DNA of 64,000 bases from Ignatzschineria sp. RMDPL8A (GCF_029815055.1 NZ_JAPPWA010000002.1:682001-746000); one strand, 5' to 3'. Numbered from the stretch's first letter, positions 53,520-63,707 are shown. Program-made: numbers and translations. The notes: generated from the letters alone by a model not told the origin.

Positions 53520-54287
53520 ATGTCATCTAATAATCGAGTCGGTGTGATTTGTGCGGTATTTGCATTGATTGCAATCTCCTTTTTTTATATGTTTTCATCG
53601 GCGGCGTTACTGATTTGGCCAACGCGATTGCATATGGAAAAAAATGAAAAATCCGTAGCGATTTGGATTGAAAACCAAGGAAATGAAGAGCAGATGCTAC
53701 AAGCTCGCGCATTTTTATGGACTCAAAAAGAGGGGAAGGATCAGCTCACGCCTCAAGCGACTGTGATGGTGAGCCCGCCCATGGCGAAAGTGGCTCCCGG
53801 CGCTAAACAGCTCTTTCGTGTGGTAAATAAAATCCCGGCACCTCAAGGGACGCTACAGACCTATCGCATTATTGTGGATGAGATCCCTAAAAAAAGTACG
53901 CCTAAACCACTTGATTTTGACACAGATGTTCAGCAAGGGGTGAAGTTTCAGTTTCGTTACTCCATTCCGCTTTTTATCTATGGTCAAGGATTGCAAGAAA
54001 AAGCGCGTTTAGCCCTCTCTAATGAGGCTATTTTAGAAAATCTCTCATGGAAGATTAGAGAAGAGAGCGGAACCCGTTGGCTCGAGATCAGCAATAAAGG
54101 CGCTTATTATCTCCATTTAACAGACATTTCGTTTGATCAACCGGCAAAGTCTACGGGAAGTGGTGAGTTATCCGGTTATATTTTGCCAAAAAGTACCGTG
54201 AAATGGCCTCTTCCTCAAAAAATAGTGATTGGCGATCGATTACATGCGATTTTAAATGGAAAGGATGCCATCGTTCTCTCCAAATAG
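53520..54287 (+). CDS. Periplasmic pilus chaperone, CsuC-like
   Basis: 255 residues. Membrane/signal helix at about 10-30, then a PapD-like double immunoglobulin fold: LLIWPTRLHMEKNEKSVAIW, VSPPMAKVAPGAKQLFRVVN (G1-type strand with basic residue) and YRIIVDEIP. It holds pilins folded for the usher by donor-strand complementation. The archaic-family VSPP motif is present. Confidence 0.85.
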   Translation: MSSNNRVGVICAVFALIAISFFYMFSSAALLIWPTRLHMEKNEKSVAIWIENQGNEEQMLQARAFLWTQKEGKDQLTPQATVMVSPPMAKVAPGAKQLFRVVNKIPAPQGTLQTYRIIVDEIPKKSTPKPLDFDTDVQQGVKFQFRYSIPLFIYGQGLQEKARLALSNEAILENLSWKIREESGTRWLEISNKGAYYLHLTDISFDQPAKSTGSGELSGYILPKSTVKWPLPQKIVIGDRLHAILNGKDAIVLSK

Positions 54288-54299
54288 AGACAATGATAC

Positions 54300-56741
54300 A
54301 TGGGTAAAGATCAATTAAGTGAGCGATTTCAAGGAATGGTTGAAAGTAGAGTAGAACCTCTATCGAGAGTTTTATTGAGGTCTCTTTTTAAGGCATTCAC
54401 ACGACTATTTTTATGGAGTATCCTCTCCATTCAAATGCTCTTTGCGGCGGATCATCCTGCCGAAGATATGGAGCTTTTTTTAGAGCTCATTGTCAATGAT
54501 GTGTCAACCGGGCACGTGGCGCTGATTGATTATAAAAAGCCCTACTATTATATCGATACTGGTGATCTAAAAGAGACGCCGATCTTATTTGAGTATTTAG
54601 AGGATCAAACGAAGGGCACTATTGTGACGTTAAATGCTTCTGATGATGTGAGTGTGCGCTATAACGAAGAGTGGCAACAACTCTACATCACCGTGCCGAC
54701 TCAGTGGCTTCCAAGACAATCGATCGGTTATGGATCGCGCGAGACGGTGGAATCGTATACGAGTTTTGGCGCCATTGTTAATTACGATCTTTACGCCTCT
54801 AAACCCCGCCATAATAGTGGGAGCCTCAATAGTTGGGGGGAGTTTAGACTTTTTGGAGATTACGGAACGATTAGCCATTCGGGGGTTTATAATCATTATT
54901 TCGGCAGTGAAAGCTACCAGAAAAATCGCTATACCCGTTACGATACTTATTGGCAATATTCCGATGAGGATAAGCTCTATACGCTCACGGTGGGAGATCT
55001 GATTACTCGGCCTTTAGTCTGGAGTAATGCGGCGCGTCTTGGTGGGATTCAGTTTTCACATAACTTTAAATTGCGCCCAGATCTGATTACCTATCCGTTG
55101 CCTGAATTTAGTGGTGAGGTTGGGCTCCCATCGACGGTTGATCTTATTATTAATGGCTCAAACTATCAAAGCAGTAACATTAATCCAGGGCCGTTTGATA
55201 TTACCGATGTCACTCATTTAAGCGGTGCTGGTGAAGCGGTGGTAGTTACAACGGATGCGCTTGGGCGTACGGTGAGTATTAATGTTCCTTTTTATGTCAC
55301 GTCTCGATTATTACGTGAAAATTTAATGGATTATACGCTCAGTGTGGGAACGTTGCGCCAACACTATGGTCAGAAAAACTTCTCCTATAGCCGTTATGCG
55401 ATCGATGGAAGCATGCGCTACGGGGTAAACGACCATTTAACGGTGGAATTTCATAGTGAATTGGCCACCTCCTTAACGCTCGTTGGAGCGGGATTTGTTA
55501 CCAATATTGGACGCATTGGGGATCTGAATGCCGCGCTCACATTAACGAATTATAAAAACAGAACCGGCACGCAACTCTACCTTGGGTATAACTATCTGCA
55601 TCCGAAATTTAATTTTTTAGCGAGCTATATTCGTCGCAGCAGTGATTATCGAGATATTTCGAGCATCGATAGTGAATATGGCGTGGTGCCTGAAAGTTTA
55701 CAGTTTACTTTTAGCATTCCGACTGAGCGATATGGCAGTTACAGCATCGGATTTTTCTCCAATCAATATCAGTATGAAGAGGGCAAACGGCGTAGTAATA
55801 CCTTTAGCCTTGGGTGGAATAAATCATTAGGTGAATATGGGAATGTGTCTGCCTATATCAATCATCACAATAATTCCGATAATCGCTGGTCGGCGGCACT
55901 GCAGTGGACGATTCCCCTTGACAATGATTATGGGCAGGTATCGGTGGCGGCGAATCGAAATGACAGTAAAAATGATTCAACCTCGGTGTACTATAGCCGA
56001 AGTATCCCAAGTGATGGCGGGTTTGGTTGGAATCTTAATTATAAAAATAATCGCTCAAATGCTGATTACTATAATGCCGCGCTTAAATGGCGTAATCCGA
56101 ACATTGAAATGCAGGGCGGTATGTATGGCTCGAGTGGCGATTATACCTACTGGTCGGATCTTTCAGGTTCGCTCGTTGCGATGGATGGAGAGCTCTTTAT
56201 GGCCAATAGAGTCTACGATTCCTTTGTGCTTCTTTCAGCGGATGGAGTCGGCGATGTGCCGGTGTTATATGAAAATAATGTGATCGGCCGTACCAATCAA
56301 AAAGGCTACTATCTCGTGCCACAAGTCCCTTCGTATTATGATGCCAAATATGAGATTGATGGGCTTGAAATTCCGGTCAATCTTAATGTGCCAGAGCTTG
56401 AAAAACGGATATCGGTCAAGGCCAATAGTGGGTATGTTTTAAAATTCCCGGTGGAAAAAATTAATCCCGTTACGTTAACGCTTGTCGATGAGGCATCGGA
56501 TTATATTCCTGTTGGTTCATACATTGAAACGGATCATGGCGAGGAGTCCTATGTCGGTTGGGATGGCGCTGTCTATTTTGAGCATCTACAAGCGATCAAT
56601 CAGTTAACGGTATATCTACCCGATGGAGAGCGTTGCTCCCTTGAGGTTGAGCTTAAAGCAGATGATGAGAGTGACAAATCCACTGAGGTCAGTATCCTCG
56701 ATTTAGGGGAGTTCCGTTGCCATAAAGGAGGATCACAATGA
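54300..56741 (+). CDS. Outer-membrane usher, CsuD-like
   Basis: 813 residues. Export signal late in an N-terminal extension (LFLWSILSIQMLFA). Then an N-terminal chaperone-binding domain, a large beta-barrel with plug (SAPS: GEVGLPSTVDLIINGSNYQS) and C-terminal domains. It assembles and secretes the pilus through the outer membrane. The start may be at a later Met (for example the one before VESRVEP), since 50 residues precede the mature part. Overlaps the adhesin gene by 4 bp. Confidence 0.85.
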   Translation: MGKDQLSERFQGMVESRVEPLSRVLLRSLFKAFTRLFLWSILSIQMLFAADHPAEDMELFLELIVNDVSTGHVALIDYKKPYYYIDTGDLKETPILFEYLEDQTKGTIVTLNASDDVSVRYNEEWQQLYITVPTQWLPRQSIGYGSRETVESYTSFGAIVNYDLYASKPRHNSGSLNSWGEFRLFGDYGTISHSGVYNHYFGSESYQKNRYTRYDTYWQYSDEDKLYTLTVGDLITRPLVWSNAARLGGIQFSHNFKLRPDLITYPLPEFSGEVGLPSTVDLIINGSNYQSSNINPGPFDITDVTHLSGAGEAVVVTTDALGRTVSINVPFYVTSRLLRENLMDYTLSVGTLRQHYGQKNFSYSRYAIDGSMRYGVNDHLTVEFHSELATSLTLVGAGFVTNIGRIGDLNAALTLTNYKNRTGTQLYLGYNYLHPKFNFLASYIRRSSDYRDISSIDSEYGVVPESLQFTFSIPTERYGSYSIGFFSNQYQYEEGKRRSNTFSLGWNKSLGEYGNVSAYINHHNNSDNRWSAALQWTIPLDNDYGQVSVAANRNDSKNDSTSVYYSRSIPSDGGFGWNLNYKNNRSNADYYNAALKWRNPNIEMQGGMYGSSGDYTYWSDLSGSLVAMDGELFMANRVYDSFVLLSADGVGDVPVLYENNVIGRTNQKGYYLVPQVPSYYDAKYEIDGLEIPVNLNVPELEKRISVKANSGYVLKFPVEKINPVTLTLVDEASDYIPVGSYIETDHGEESYVGWDGAVYFEHLQAINQLTVYLPDGERCSLEVELKADDESDKSTEVSILDLGEFRCHKGGSQ

Positions 56742-57751
56742 GTATGAGTAAATATATATTGAAATGGGCTTTTGCAGTGATACTCTTTATGATATTGGGT
56801 ATTAGCATGGGAAATATCGCATGGGCAAAAAAGGGATGTCAAATTACTAATGCGATGCCAACCATTAATTTAGGTAGTGAAACATCATTTAATATAATCA
56901 ATAAAGCTAAAACATCTCATACAGAAAATGCAGGTGTATTTTGCGAGATACCTAAATTAACCGCATCTTTTGCAACACAAGAGTTGTATGCTACAGCTTC
57001 TTATGAATCAGGGGGTGTCAGTTATTTAAGTAAGAAAGGCGGAGATGTTGCAGATAAAATAGATTATAAACTCTATTTTGATAAAAGTATGAGCTCAAAG
57101 TATGAAGTTCATCATGGGGTTAGATTAGACTTGAAGCAGTTTTCATGGGTTATTGGAGGTAAGGAAGACCTTCAATATCCTGCCTATGTGAGTATTTTCC
57201 CTCAAAATGTAAATTTATCAGCAGGCCTCTATAGTGATACAGTTACAGTTTTGTGGGAGTGGGATATTTGTCTTATGGGAACAGATCTATGGTGTTTGAG
57301 TTCGGACAAGAATAAAGGTACATCCACCATCGCAATTAATCTCATCGTTACCGAAGATTGTAAAATTTCCGCCAGTGATATTAATTTTGGTTCTGCCCCG
57401 GTGACGGCGGCATTTTCAGATGTGGATGGAACGATCAATATTATCTGCACTAAAGGGACGTTTTATAGCGCAGGGCTCAGTAAAGGAGATAATTTCTCTG
57501 GCTCAAGGCGCATGAAGAGCGGGAGTAATTTTATTGACTATGAGATCTATAAAGGCAATCAAGCTCATGAAGTGTGGGGCAATCAAGGCAGTGAGCGCCG
57601 AGATTCAGCAAGTGCCGATGAAAATCCCGGTGCCGGATGGGGCGGGACGAAAGCTCAGCGCTTTAATTATCGCGCTAAAATCTTACCCAATCAGCCCAAT
57701 AAACCTGCCGGAACCTATATCGACCATATTATGATTGATGTCGAATTTTAA
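56738..57751 (+). CDS. Pilus tip adhesin, CsuE-like, two spore-coat-U domains
   Basis: 337 residues. Signal peptide ends NIAWAKKGC. Two tandem SCPU-type halves (about 25-170 and 195-337) are each bounded by Cys pairs; the second reads EDCKISASDINFGSAPVTAAF and ends IDHIMIDVEF. The two-domain plan is that of CsuE, which binds hydrophobic surfaces. The first half uses more AT-rich codons than the second, consistent with faster divergence of the exposed tip. Confidence 0.8.
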   Translation: MSMSKYILKWAFAVILFMILGISMGNIAWAKKGCQITNAMPTINLGSETSFNIINKAKTSHTENAGVFCEIPKLTASFATQELYATASYESGGVSYLSKKGGDVADKIDYKLYFDKSMSSKYEVHHGVRLDLKQFSWVIGGKEDLQYPAYVSIFPQNVNLSAGLYSDTVTVLWEWDICLMGTDLWCLSSDKNKGTSTIAINLIVTEDCKISASDINFGSAPVTAAFSDVDGTINIICTKGTFYSAGLSKGDNFSGSRRMKSGSNFIDYEIYKGNQAHEVWGNQGSERRDSASADENPGAGWGGTKAQRFNYRAKILPNQPNKPAGTYIDHIMIDVEF

Positions 57752-57848
57752 GTACATCGCCCCTTGAGCCCTCTCCATCAATCACCTACACTAATTATAA
57801 AGGCATTGATTGAGGCGCTTCGTTAAATTGCTTGGCAAAGGGGACATT

Positions 57849-60458
57849 ATGCGGATTGTTAAATATGGTATCTATTCTCTATTAACGCTCGTTGTACTGC
57901 TTATTATCGGGATTGGGAGCATTGTGCTCTTTATCGATCCCAATCATTTTAAAGGGCAGATTGAGACGTTAGCGAAAGAGAAGGCGGGGATAGCACTCTC
58001 CATTTCAGGCGATCTTTCATGGACGTTTTATCCGTGGCTTGGAGTGACCTTTGAAGAGACTGCCATTGCGCCGGTAAGTGCGCCCGAAGAGACACTCGCG
58101 AAGGTCAATAATGTGGCGATTTCGCTTAAAGTGATGCCTTTAATTCAGGGCGATCTTGAGATGAGTCGTATCAAAATCGATGGGCTGACGCTCAATGTGA
58201 TTCGCGATCAAGCGGGTAAAAGCAATTGGGACTTTTTAGGTAAGCATGAGTCTGAGGAAAGAGGGGGAAAAAAGGCTGTAACGGCTGATGAATCGAGTAC
58301 GAAGGCGAAGCGGACGGAGGCTAAAGCGGCACGTTCGCTCAATATTAGTGGGATCGATATCACCGGTAGCACCATTATTTATCACGACCAGGCGCAAGGA
58401 TTGCAATTAAATGCGGATAACATCAGTTTAAGTGCCGATGAGATTCGTCAAAATGGCCCGCATATTAGTCTAGGTGAGCTTAAAATCAAAGAGGGCGATA
58501 TTACCTTTTTTGATTATACGAGCGGAAAAGCAGTGGCGTTTGAGGCGATTAAACTCAGTTTAGAGCGGCTTATTGCAGAAATTTTATCGGACGAAAATGA
58601 TGAATCGGGCATTAAGTTTTCTCTTGATCGTGTGGCATTAGGTAATTCAAAAATCACCTACAGTGAGCGAGATTCAGGCCTTAATCTTTGGTTGCAACCA
58701 AACGCCTTTGAGACGGGAAATCTCTATATCAATACGCTTCCACAAAAAAATGAGCTCCCGTGGCAAGTGGAAGGTATTCACCTAAAAGACGCGACGCTTT
58801 TTTATCGCGCTGATGGGGCAGACAGTTACCTTAAAGCGGAAGGATTGACGCTAACAAGCTCAAAGCTCGATTCTGGTAATAAGAGTGATTTGGCATTAAG
58901 CGGGCATCTCACAAAAGAGCATGTGATCGATCTGAGTTTTGATGGGAAAACGGCACTTGTTTATGATTTAGAAAATAGCCTCTATCAATTAAATCATCTC
59001 GCCTTAACCGCCGTAATTGATTCAATCGTGGGTGAGAAACGGGGCATTACGTTGAATGCCGGCGGGGAATTAACGCTCGATTTAATGAAAGAACGAATCT
59101 ATTGGAAAGCGCCTAATCTTAAGCTCAATCAGCTAAAACTCCCTCATGATATTGCGTTGCAGGGATTTAATCCGGAAACATTAACATTTGCCACAACGCT
59201 CGATCTGAAAAATCTTAACCTCCGCACATTTTTAACGGATTTAGGGATAGCGCTTCCAAAAATGCAAAGCTCAAAAGCATTGACGAATCTATCGTTATCG
59301 GGTGATCTTAAAGCAGGGATGAACCGCATTGAGCTCACCAATCTTGCGATGAATCTTGACGGAACAGCTCTGCGTGGATCGGTATTCGCCAATGATTTGA
59401 GTAAAAAATCTTATACCGTGCGATTAAGTGGCGATCGACTCAATTTAAATGATTATTTACCGCCGAAAGTAAGTGCCTCGAAAGGCGCATTAGCGAGTAA
59501 TCAAGGTAAGGGCACGCAAAATGCATCGCCGTTTGAGGCGCTTAGAGGCATGACGATAAACGCGGATTTTGCGCTCAATCAGCTTATTTATAATGCCTAT
59601 ACGATTAATCATTTGGATCTAGGTCTTTCGATTAATGATCGGCTCATTAGTCTCCATCGAGGCCGTGGCGAGATGTTTAGCGGAACCGTCGGTATTACCG
59701 GGAAAATAGATGGTCGCAGTGCATTGCCGAGCATTGAGATCACGCCTGATATTCAAAACCTCGCATTGGGCGAGGCATTTAACGCCTTTGAGCTCAATAT
59801 TCCGCTTACAGGACGTTTGCAACTATCGGGAAGTTTACGCACTAAAGGACTGGATAAAGCGCCGATCCTTGCCAATTTATCGGGAAATCTTCGGGCGAAT
59901 GTTTTAAATGGGGTACTCGAAGGAGTAAATTATGAGAAGGAGATCTGTCAGGGGCTTGCGATGCTCAATAAAGAGCGTCTGACCACATCGTTTAATCGTG
60001 CTTCAACGCCTTTTAATGCCCTTCGCGCGTCGCTCACGATTAAAAATGGCGTGCTCAATAATCAGGATCTCGCTGTGGAGATTCCCGGCATTGATGCCAA
60101 AGGGGCGGGAAGCGTTAATTTAAATAATCAGACGCTCGATTACCGCATCGGACTCACCTTAAAAGGGGATCAGCGTGAGAATCGCGATCCTGCGTGTCGC
60201 GTCAATAAATATATCGCCAATACGCCGATTCCACTCCGTTGCCAAGGCTCATTTGTGAATGCCGAGAAAAATCTCTGTGGTCTTGATAATGACGCTATCG
60301 GTAAGATGATTGCAGAGATGGCCGGTAAAGCGGTGGAGAAAAAGATCGAAGAGACCGTGAAAGAGACCATTAAGCCAGAGATTGATCGAGTGTTAAAAGA
60401 GGAGCTTGGTGATCAGCTCGAAGATGTTAAAAATCTATTTGATGGGCTCTTTAAATAG
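57849..60458 (+). CDS. asmA: AsmA family protein
   Basis: 869 residues. One N-terminal membrane helix (about 8-28), then the AsmA opening VLFIDPNHFKGQIETLAKEK and ISGDLSWTFYPWLGVTFEE. The long beta-rich periplasmic part ends in the conserved LSGNLRANVLNGVLEGVNYE and helical tail. AsmA-like proteins are thought to carry lipids between membranes. The ATG at 57849 with AAAGGGGA upstream is preferred over a TTG at 57810. Its 3' end overlaps the convergent permease by 8 bp. Confidence 0.85.
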   Translation: MRIVKYGIYSLLTLVVLLIIGIGSIVLFIDPNHFKGQIETLAKEKAGIALSISGDLSWTFYPWLGVTFEETAIAPVSAPEETLAKVNNVAISLKVMPLIQGDLEMSRIKIDGLTLNVIRDQAGKSNWDFLGKHESEERGGKKAVTADESSTKAKRTEAKAARSLNISGIDITGSTIIYHDQAQGLQLNADNISLSADEIRQNGPHISLGELKIKEGDITFFDYTSGKAVAFEAIKLSLERLIAEILSDENDESGIKFSLDRVALGNSKITYSERDSGLNLWLQPNAFETGNLYINTLPQKNELPWQVEGIHLKDATLFYRADGADSYLKAEGLTLTSSKLDSGNKSDLALSGHLTKEHVIDLSFDGKTALVYDLENSLYQLNHLALTAVIDSIVGEKRGITLNAGGELTLDLMKERIYWKAPNLKLNQLKLPHDIALQGFNPETLTFATTLDLKNLNLRTFLTDLGIALPKMQSSKALTNLSLSGDLKAGMNRIELTNLAMNLDGTALRGSVFANDLSKKSYTVRLSGDRLNLNDYLPPKVSASKGALASNQGKGTQNASPFEALRGMTINADFALNQLIYNAYTINHLDLGLSINDRLISLHRGRGEMFSGTVGITGKIDGRSALPSIEITPDIQNLALGEAFNAFELNIPLTGRLQLSGSLRTKGLDKAPILANLSGNLRANVLNGVLEGVNYEKEICQGLAMLNKERLTTSFNRASTPFNALRASLTIKNGVLNNQDLAVEIPGIDAKGAGSVNLNNQTLDYRIGLTLKGDQRENRDPACRVNKYIANTPIPLRCQGSFVNAEKNLCGLDNDAIGKMIAEMAGKAVEKKIEETVKETIKPEIDRVLKEELGDQLEDVKNLFDGLFK

Positions 60459-61539
60459 ATTTTCTTCGAAACTTAAAGGGCGCGTAGAGGAGGAGTCCGA
60501 TTAGGATAAAGCCTAAGTAGCCCATTAAGGGGTAGAGATAGCCAACCACATCGGTAAATCCAAAACTGCTGAGGAGTAGTGCGACCGCCATTAATAAGAC
60601 GATAAAGGGCTTGGATTGTTTGGTTTCCATCGGAACAAAGCGCGCGGAGACCACATAAAACATGCTCACCGAGGTGTTGTAGATCATCCCGAAAATAATC
60701 AGCATCATCAGCCAGCTTACAATGGGGGGAAAACTCGCCGTAATTGCAAGCAGGGGCATATCGGCAACGATCAGTTTTCCCGCTTTTGATGCGGTAATCG
60801 CTTCAATATTGGTAAAGAGATTAAAGTGCCCGAGTAGTAAAATTCCGCCGATTAAGAGCCCGCCGAGTGCCCCTCCCAGAAGGGCGTGCTTCGGGTTTTT
60901 CTCACAACTGCCAATGACAAGCGCCATACCCGCACCGACTGCCATATTAAATGAGACGTGATTGAGTGCGGCAATCAGCCAATTTGGTAGTGTTCCGGGA
61001 AGGGTCTCTTTTGTTTTTAATACTAGTGGTTCAAGTTCGGTGAGCGGCGTTTGATTATTAATTAGGCTGTAGCTGCAGATCGCGATTAAAAAAAGCAGTA
61101 AAAAAGGTGTCAATGCGCCGACAGCAATCACCACCTTGCGCGCGTTTAGCATAATGGTGAGTGCGGTAATCACTGCCATTAAGAGCGAGCCTTGCCAAAA
61201 AGGGAGATCAAATTGTTGATGGAGAATTGAGCCACCACCTGCGATCATGGCAACGCCCGTTGAAAACATGGTGAGTAAAATCACAACATCAATCACAATG
61301 CCAAGCGGTTTTCCTGAGAGGGCGTAGAGCGCTTTATGCGGGGTTTTATTGCGAAAACGCTGACCAATATAGACTAAAATCATACTGAAATAGGCATATA
61401 AAAGGGTGGCAATGATGAGTCCCCACGTCCCTTTTAATCCAAAACTTGTGTAAAAGATAAGTGATTCTCGGCCGGTTGCAAAGGCAGCGCCGACAATGGC
61501 TCCAACCAGTGCAAATGCGACGATTAATATTCGACTCAT
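60451..61539 (-). CDS. YkvI-like membrane transporter
   Basis: 362 residues with about ten hydrophobic segments. The opening ALVGAIVGAAFATGRESLIFY and the CEKNPKHALLGG loop resemble the YkvI/COG3949 group, distantly related to the APC superfamily. Substrate unknown. It lies 62 bp after nnrE on the same strand and has a convergent end with asmA. Confidence 0.65.
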   Translation of the reverse strand: MSRILIVAFALVGAIVGAAFATGRESLIFYTSFGLKGTWGLIIATLLYAYFSMILVYIGQRFRNKTPHKALYALSGKPLGIVIDVVILLTMFSTGVAMIAGGGSILHQQFDLPFWQGSLLMAVITALTIMLNARKVVIAVGALTPFLLLFLIAICSYSLINNQTPLTELEPLVLKTKETLPGTLPNWLIAALNHVSFNMAVGAGMALVIGSCEKNPKHALLGGALGGLLIGGILLLGHFNLFTNIEAITASKAGKLIVADMPLLAITASFPPIVSWLMMLIIFGMIYNTSVSMFYVVSARFVPMETKQSKPFIVLLMAVALLLSSFGFTDVVGYLYPLMGYLGFILIGLLLYAPFKFRRKSI

Positions 61540-61601
61540 AATGAGTTTTTGGCAAACCTTTTGTTAAAAAACGAATCCCTAGGATATCATGCCAAAGGCG
61601 T

Positions 61602-62246
61602 TTATGTATTTGGTCTTAAATGGCGAGGCAGATCGAGCGCATCGACCAAAATCTCCCCTGCATATTGCTTACCTCGATTAAAATAGAGCGCCGGTTTATC
61701 CGATAAAAAGGTGAGCGTTGCCGTCGCATAAATCACCGCGCCGAAGGTTTCATGGGTGTAAGGATTAAGTCCCGATGGTGTATCAAGGGCAAGCACATTT
61801 TTCGCTTTCAACTCATTGAGAGACTCGATGATATCGCACCATTTTGGCGAGAGCGCACGATTGAGTCCAATGCCGAAAAGTCCATCAATGAGGCAGATAT
61901 TTTTCGGATCGCATTCGGTTAATTCCTCAAGATTTGTAAGCGTCTCGATTTCCGGAAGAGCATTCAGACGGCAGAGCCTTAGCGCCTCCTGTGCTTGTGG
62001 GCTTATAACCGGTTCGGGGATAAAAAGAATCACGTTAAATCCACGAGAATCGAGATTAAGCGCCACCCAAAGTGCATCGCCACCATTATTTCCTGTTCCA
62101 ACGGCCACTAAAATTGGGCGACTTTTAGAAATATGGACACTCACCCAGTCGGTGGCAGAACGCGCCGCTCGCTGCATTAGATCGATGCCTGCATGGTCAG
62201 CATCATGTTCAATCTGTCTTAACTGCGTTAAAGAATAAAACGTCAT
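61602..62246 (-). CDS. nnrE: NAD(P)H-hydrate epimerase (YjeF N-terminal domain)
   Basis: 214 residues. VAVGTGNNGGDALWVALNLD is the family signature, with LIDGLFGIGLNR and ALDTPSGLNPYT following. It epimerises damaged NAD(P)HX for repair. Many bacteria fuse it to the NnrD dehydratase; here it stands alone. GAGAGGGGGA precedes the start. Confidence 0.85.
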   Translation of the reverse strand: MTFYSLTQLRQIEHDADHAGIDLMQRAARSATDWVSVHISKSRPILVAVGTGNNGGDALWVALNLDSRGFNVILFIPEPVISPQAQEALRLCRLNALPEIETLTNLEELTECDPKNICLIDGLFGIGLNRALSPKWCDIIESLNELKAKNVLALDTPSGLNPYTHETFGAVIYATATLTFLSDKPALYFNRGKQYAGEILVDALDLPRHLRPNT

Positions 62247-62286
62247 AATGAATCCCCCTCTCTTTCCTTTAGCTTATCAAAATTGA

Positions 62287-62315
62287 TTGACAAATAGACA
62301 GGATTTTTAGATGAT
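62287..62315 (+). promoter_or_regulatory. ytfE promoter
   Basis: TTGACA (62287-62292) - 17 bp - GATGAT (62310-62315), with the NsrR-type operator directly downstream of the -10. Confidence 0.6.
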
Positions 62316-62320
62316 GCTTA

Positions 62321-62343
62321 AAGATTCATTTTATATGAATGTT
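62321..62343 (+). promoter_or_regulatory. NsrR-type operator upstream of ytfE
   Basis: AAGATTCATTT-T-ATATGAATGTT against the NsrR consensus AAGATGCATTT-N-AAATGCATCTT: 18 of 22 defined positions match. It lies where a bound repressor would block ytfE transcription. Confidence 0.65.
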
Positions 62344-62407
62344 TAATGGTAACCTTGGAATTAAACCGAACATGCAAACAGAAAGTGCAAACAGAAAAGG
62401 AGCGGGT

Positions 62408-63145
62408 ATGTTGCTAGATAAAACGGTATCAGTGGGGGCGGTTGTCGCGGAGCAATTTAGAGCGGCTGAGGTCTTTAATTTTTATGGCATTGATTTTTGT
62501 TGTGCGGGCGAACGTACGTTAGAGGAGGCAGCAAGTGAGCATCAAATCGAGCTGGATGTTTTACTCAATGCGTTAAGCAATGTGCTTGAAAATGAGGCGG
62601 GGCAAGGTGGTGTTGGCCTGCTTGATTTTAAAGCGTGGTCATTGGAGCTATTGGTGGATTACGTCATAAAATATCATCATCGCCGTATTCGAGAAGTGGG
62701 ACCAAAAACGTTGGTGCTTTTAGAGAAAGTGTGTGAGGTTCATGGCGAAGATCATCCGGAATTGCACGATGTCCACAGGCTGTATGAGAGCTCGTTAAAT
62801 GAGTTAACGCTGCATTTGCAAAAAGAGGAGCGAATTCTTTTTCCATTTATCTACCAAATTGCACAGGCCTATGAAGCACAAACTCCGATGCCACACGCGC
62901 CGTTTGGTACGGTTGAAAATCCCATTAATATGATGATGCACGAACACGACCAAGAGGGCGAGCGGATGCGCCAAATCTCAGAGATTACGGGTAAATACAG
63001 CGTTCCAGAAAACGCTTGCAACAGTTACCGGCAAGTAATGTGGGAATTGCACGCATTTGAAACCCATCTTCATGAGCATATTCATATTGAGAATAATATT
63101 ATTTTTCCACGAGCCATTCATCTTGAAAAGGGTGGGCGCTTGTAA
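62408..63145 (+). CDS. ytfE: Iron-sulfur cluster repair di-iron protein (RIC/YtfE/ScdA)
   Basis: 245 residues. The N-terminal DUF542-type segment with CC in GIDFCCAGERTLEEA is followed by a hemerythrin-like domain whose His/Glu ligands lie in YHHRRIRE, LHLQKEERILFPF, MMHEHDQEGE and FETHLHEHIHIENNIIFPRA. It repairs Fe-S clusters after nitric oxide or oxidative damage. The start at 62408 has AAAAGGAG upstream. It is adjacent to and convergent with nsrR and has an NsrR-type operator. Confidence 0.92.
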   Translation: MLLDKTVSVGAVVAEQFRAAEVFNFYGIDFCCAGERTLEEAASEHQIELDVLLNALSNVLENEAGQGGVGLLDFKAWSLELLVDYVIKYHHRRIREVGPKTLVLLEKVCEVHGEDHPELHDVHRLYESSLNELTLHLQKEERILFPFIYQIAQAYEAQTPMPHAPFGTVENPINMMMHEHDQEGERMRQISEITGKYSVPENACNSYRQVMWELHAFETHLHEHIHIENNIIFPRAIHLEKGGRL

Positions 63146-63172
63146 TGGTTGTTTGCCAATTTTAGGAGTGCA

Positions 63173-63616
63173 TTAGGATAAATGGGTCAATTGGCTAAGA
63201 TCAATGGTATTTAAAGGCAGTGAGGGAAGCAAAATATCAGCGAGTGTGTAGTGATCGAGCACCGCTAAAAAAGCACGGGTGGCCTCCGCTAAAATGGCTT
63301 TAAATTCACATTGTGGGCGGATGACGCATTGGTTTTTTTCACCAAAACACTCCACTAAGGTGAAGGATTCCAGTGCTCGAATGAGCTCACCTAAGGGGAT
63401 CAATTCAGGGGCTTTCCCTAGTTTAAGGCCGCCCCCTTTCCCGCGAATGCTTTTTAGATAGCCAAGCTCACTTAAAAACGCCACAATCTTGGTTAAATGG
63501 CTCCGCGAAATGGCATAAAACTCGGCAATTTCAGTAATATTGACAAGACGATCCGCGTGAAATGCCGTATAAATTAATGTACGGATTGCATAATCAGTTT
63601 GTTGGGTGAGTTGCAT
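63173..63616 (-). CDS. nsrR: Nitric-oxide-sensing Rrf2 repressor NsrR
   Basis: 147 residues. Winged helix at the N-terminus (MQLTQQTDYAIRTLIYTAF, ISRSHLTKIVAFLSELGYL) and three Cys ligands C90, C97 and C103 (VECFGEKNQCVIRPQC) with NsrR spacing. NO destroys the Fe-S cluster and releases DNA. Operators are seen before ytfE and between nsrR and the divergent oxidoreductase, so autoregulation is likely. Confidence 0.9.
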   Translation of the reverse strand: MQLTQQTDYAIRTLIYTAFHADRLVNITEIAEFYAISRSHLTKIVAFLSELGYLKSIRGKGGGLKLGKAPELIPLGELIRALESFTLVECFGEKNQCVIRPQCEFKAILAEATRAFLAVLDHYTLADILLPSLPLNTIDLSQLTHLS

Positions 63617-63663
63617 AGTAATGGGGCTTATTTTAAGTGAGAAACAAAAGATTGAATGATTAT

Positions 63664-63686
63664 AACATTCATTTTAAAGCGATCTT
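63664..63686. promoter_or_regulatory. NsrR-type operator between nsrR and the divergent oxidoreductase
   Basis: AACATTCATTT-T-AAAGCGATCTT, 17 of 22 positions agreeing with the NsrR consensus. It sits 22 bp before the oxidoreductase start and about 50 bp upstream of nsrR. Confidence 0.55.
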
Positions 63687-63707
63687 TAAAAGAAGAGAGG
63701 AGAGCGG

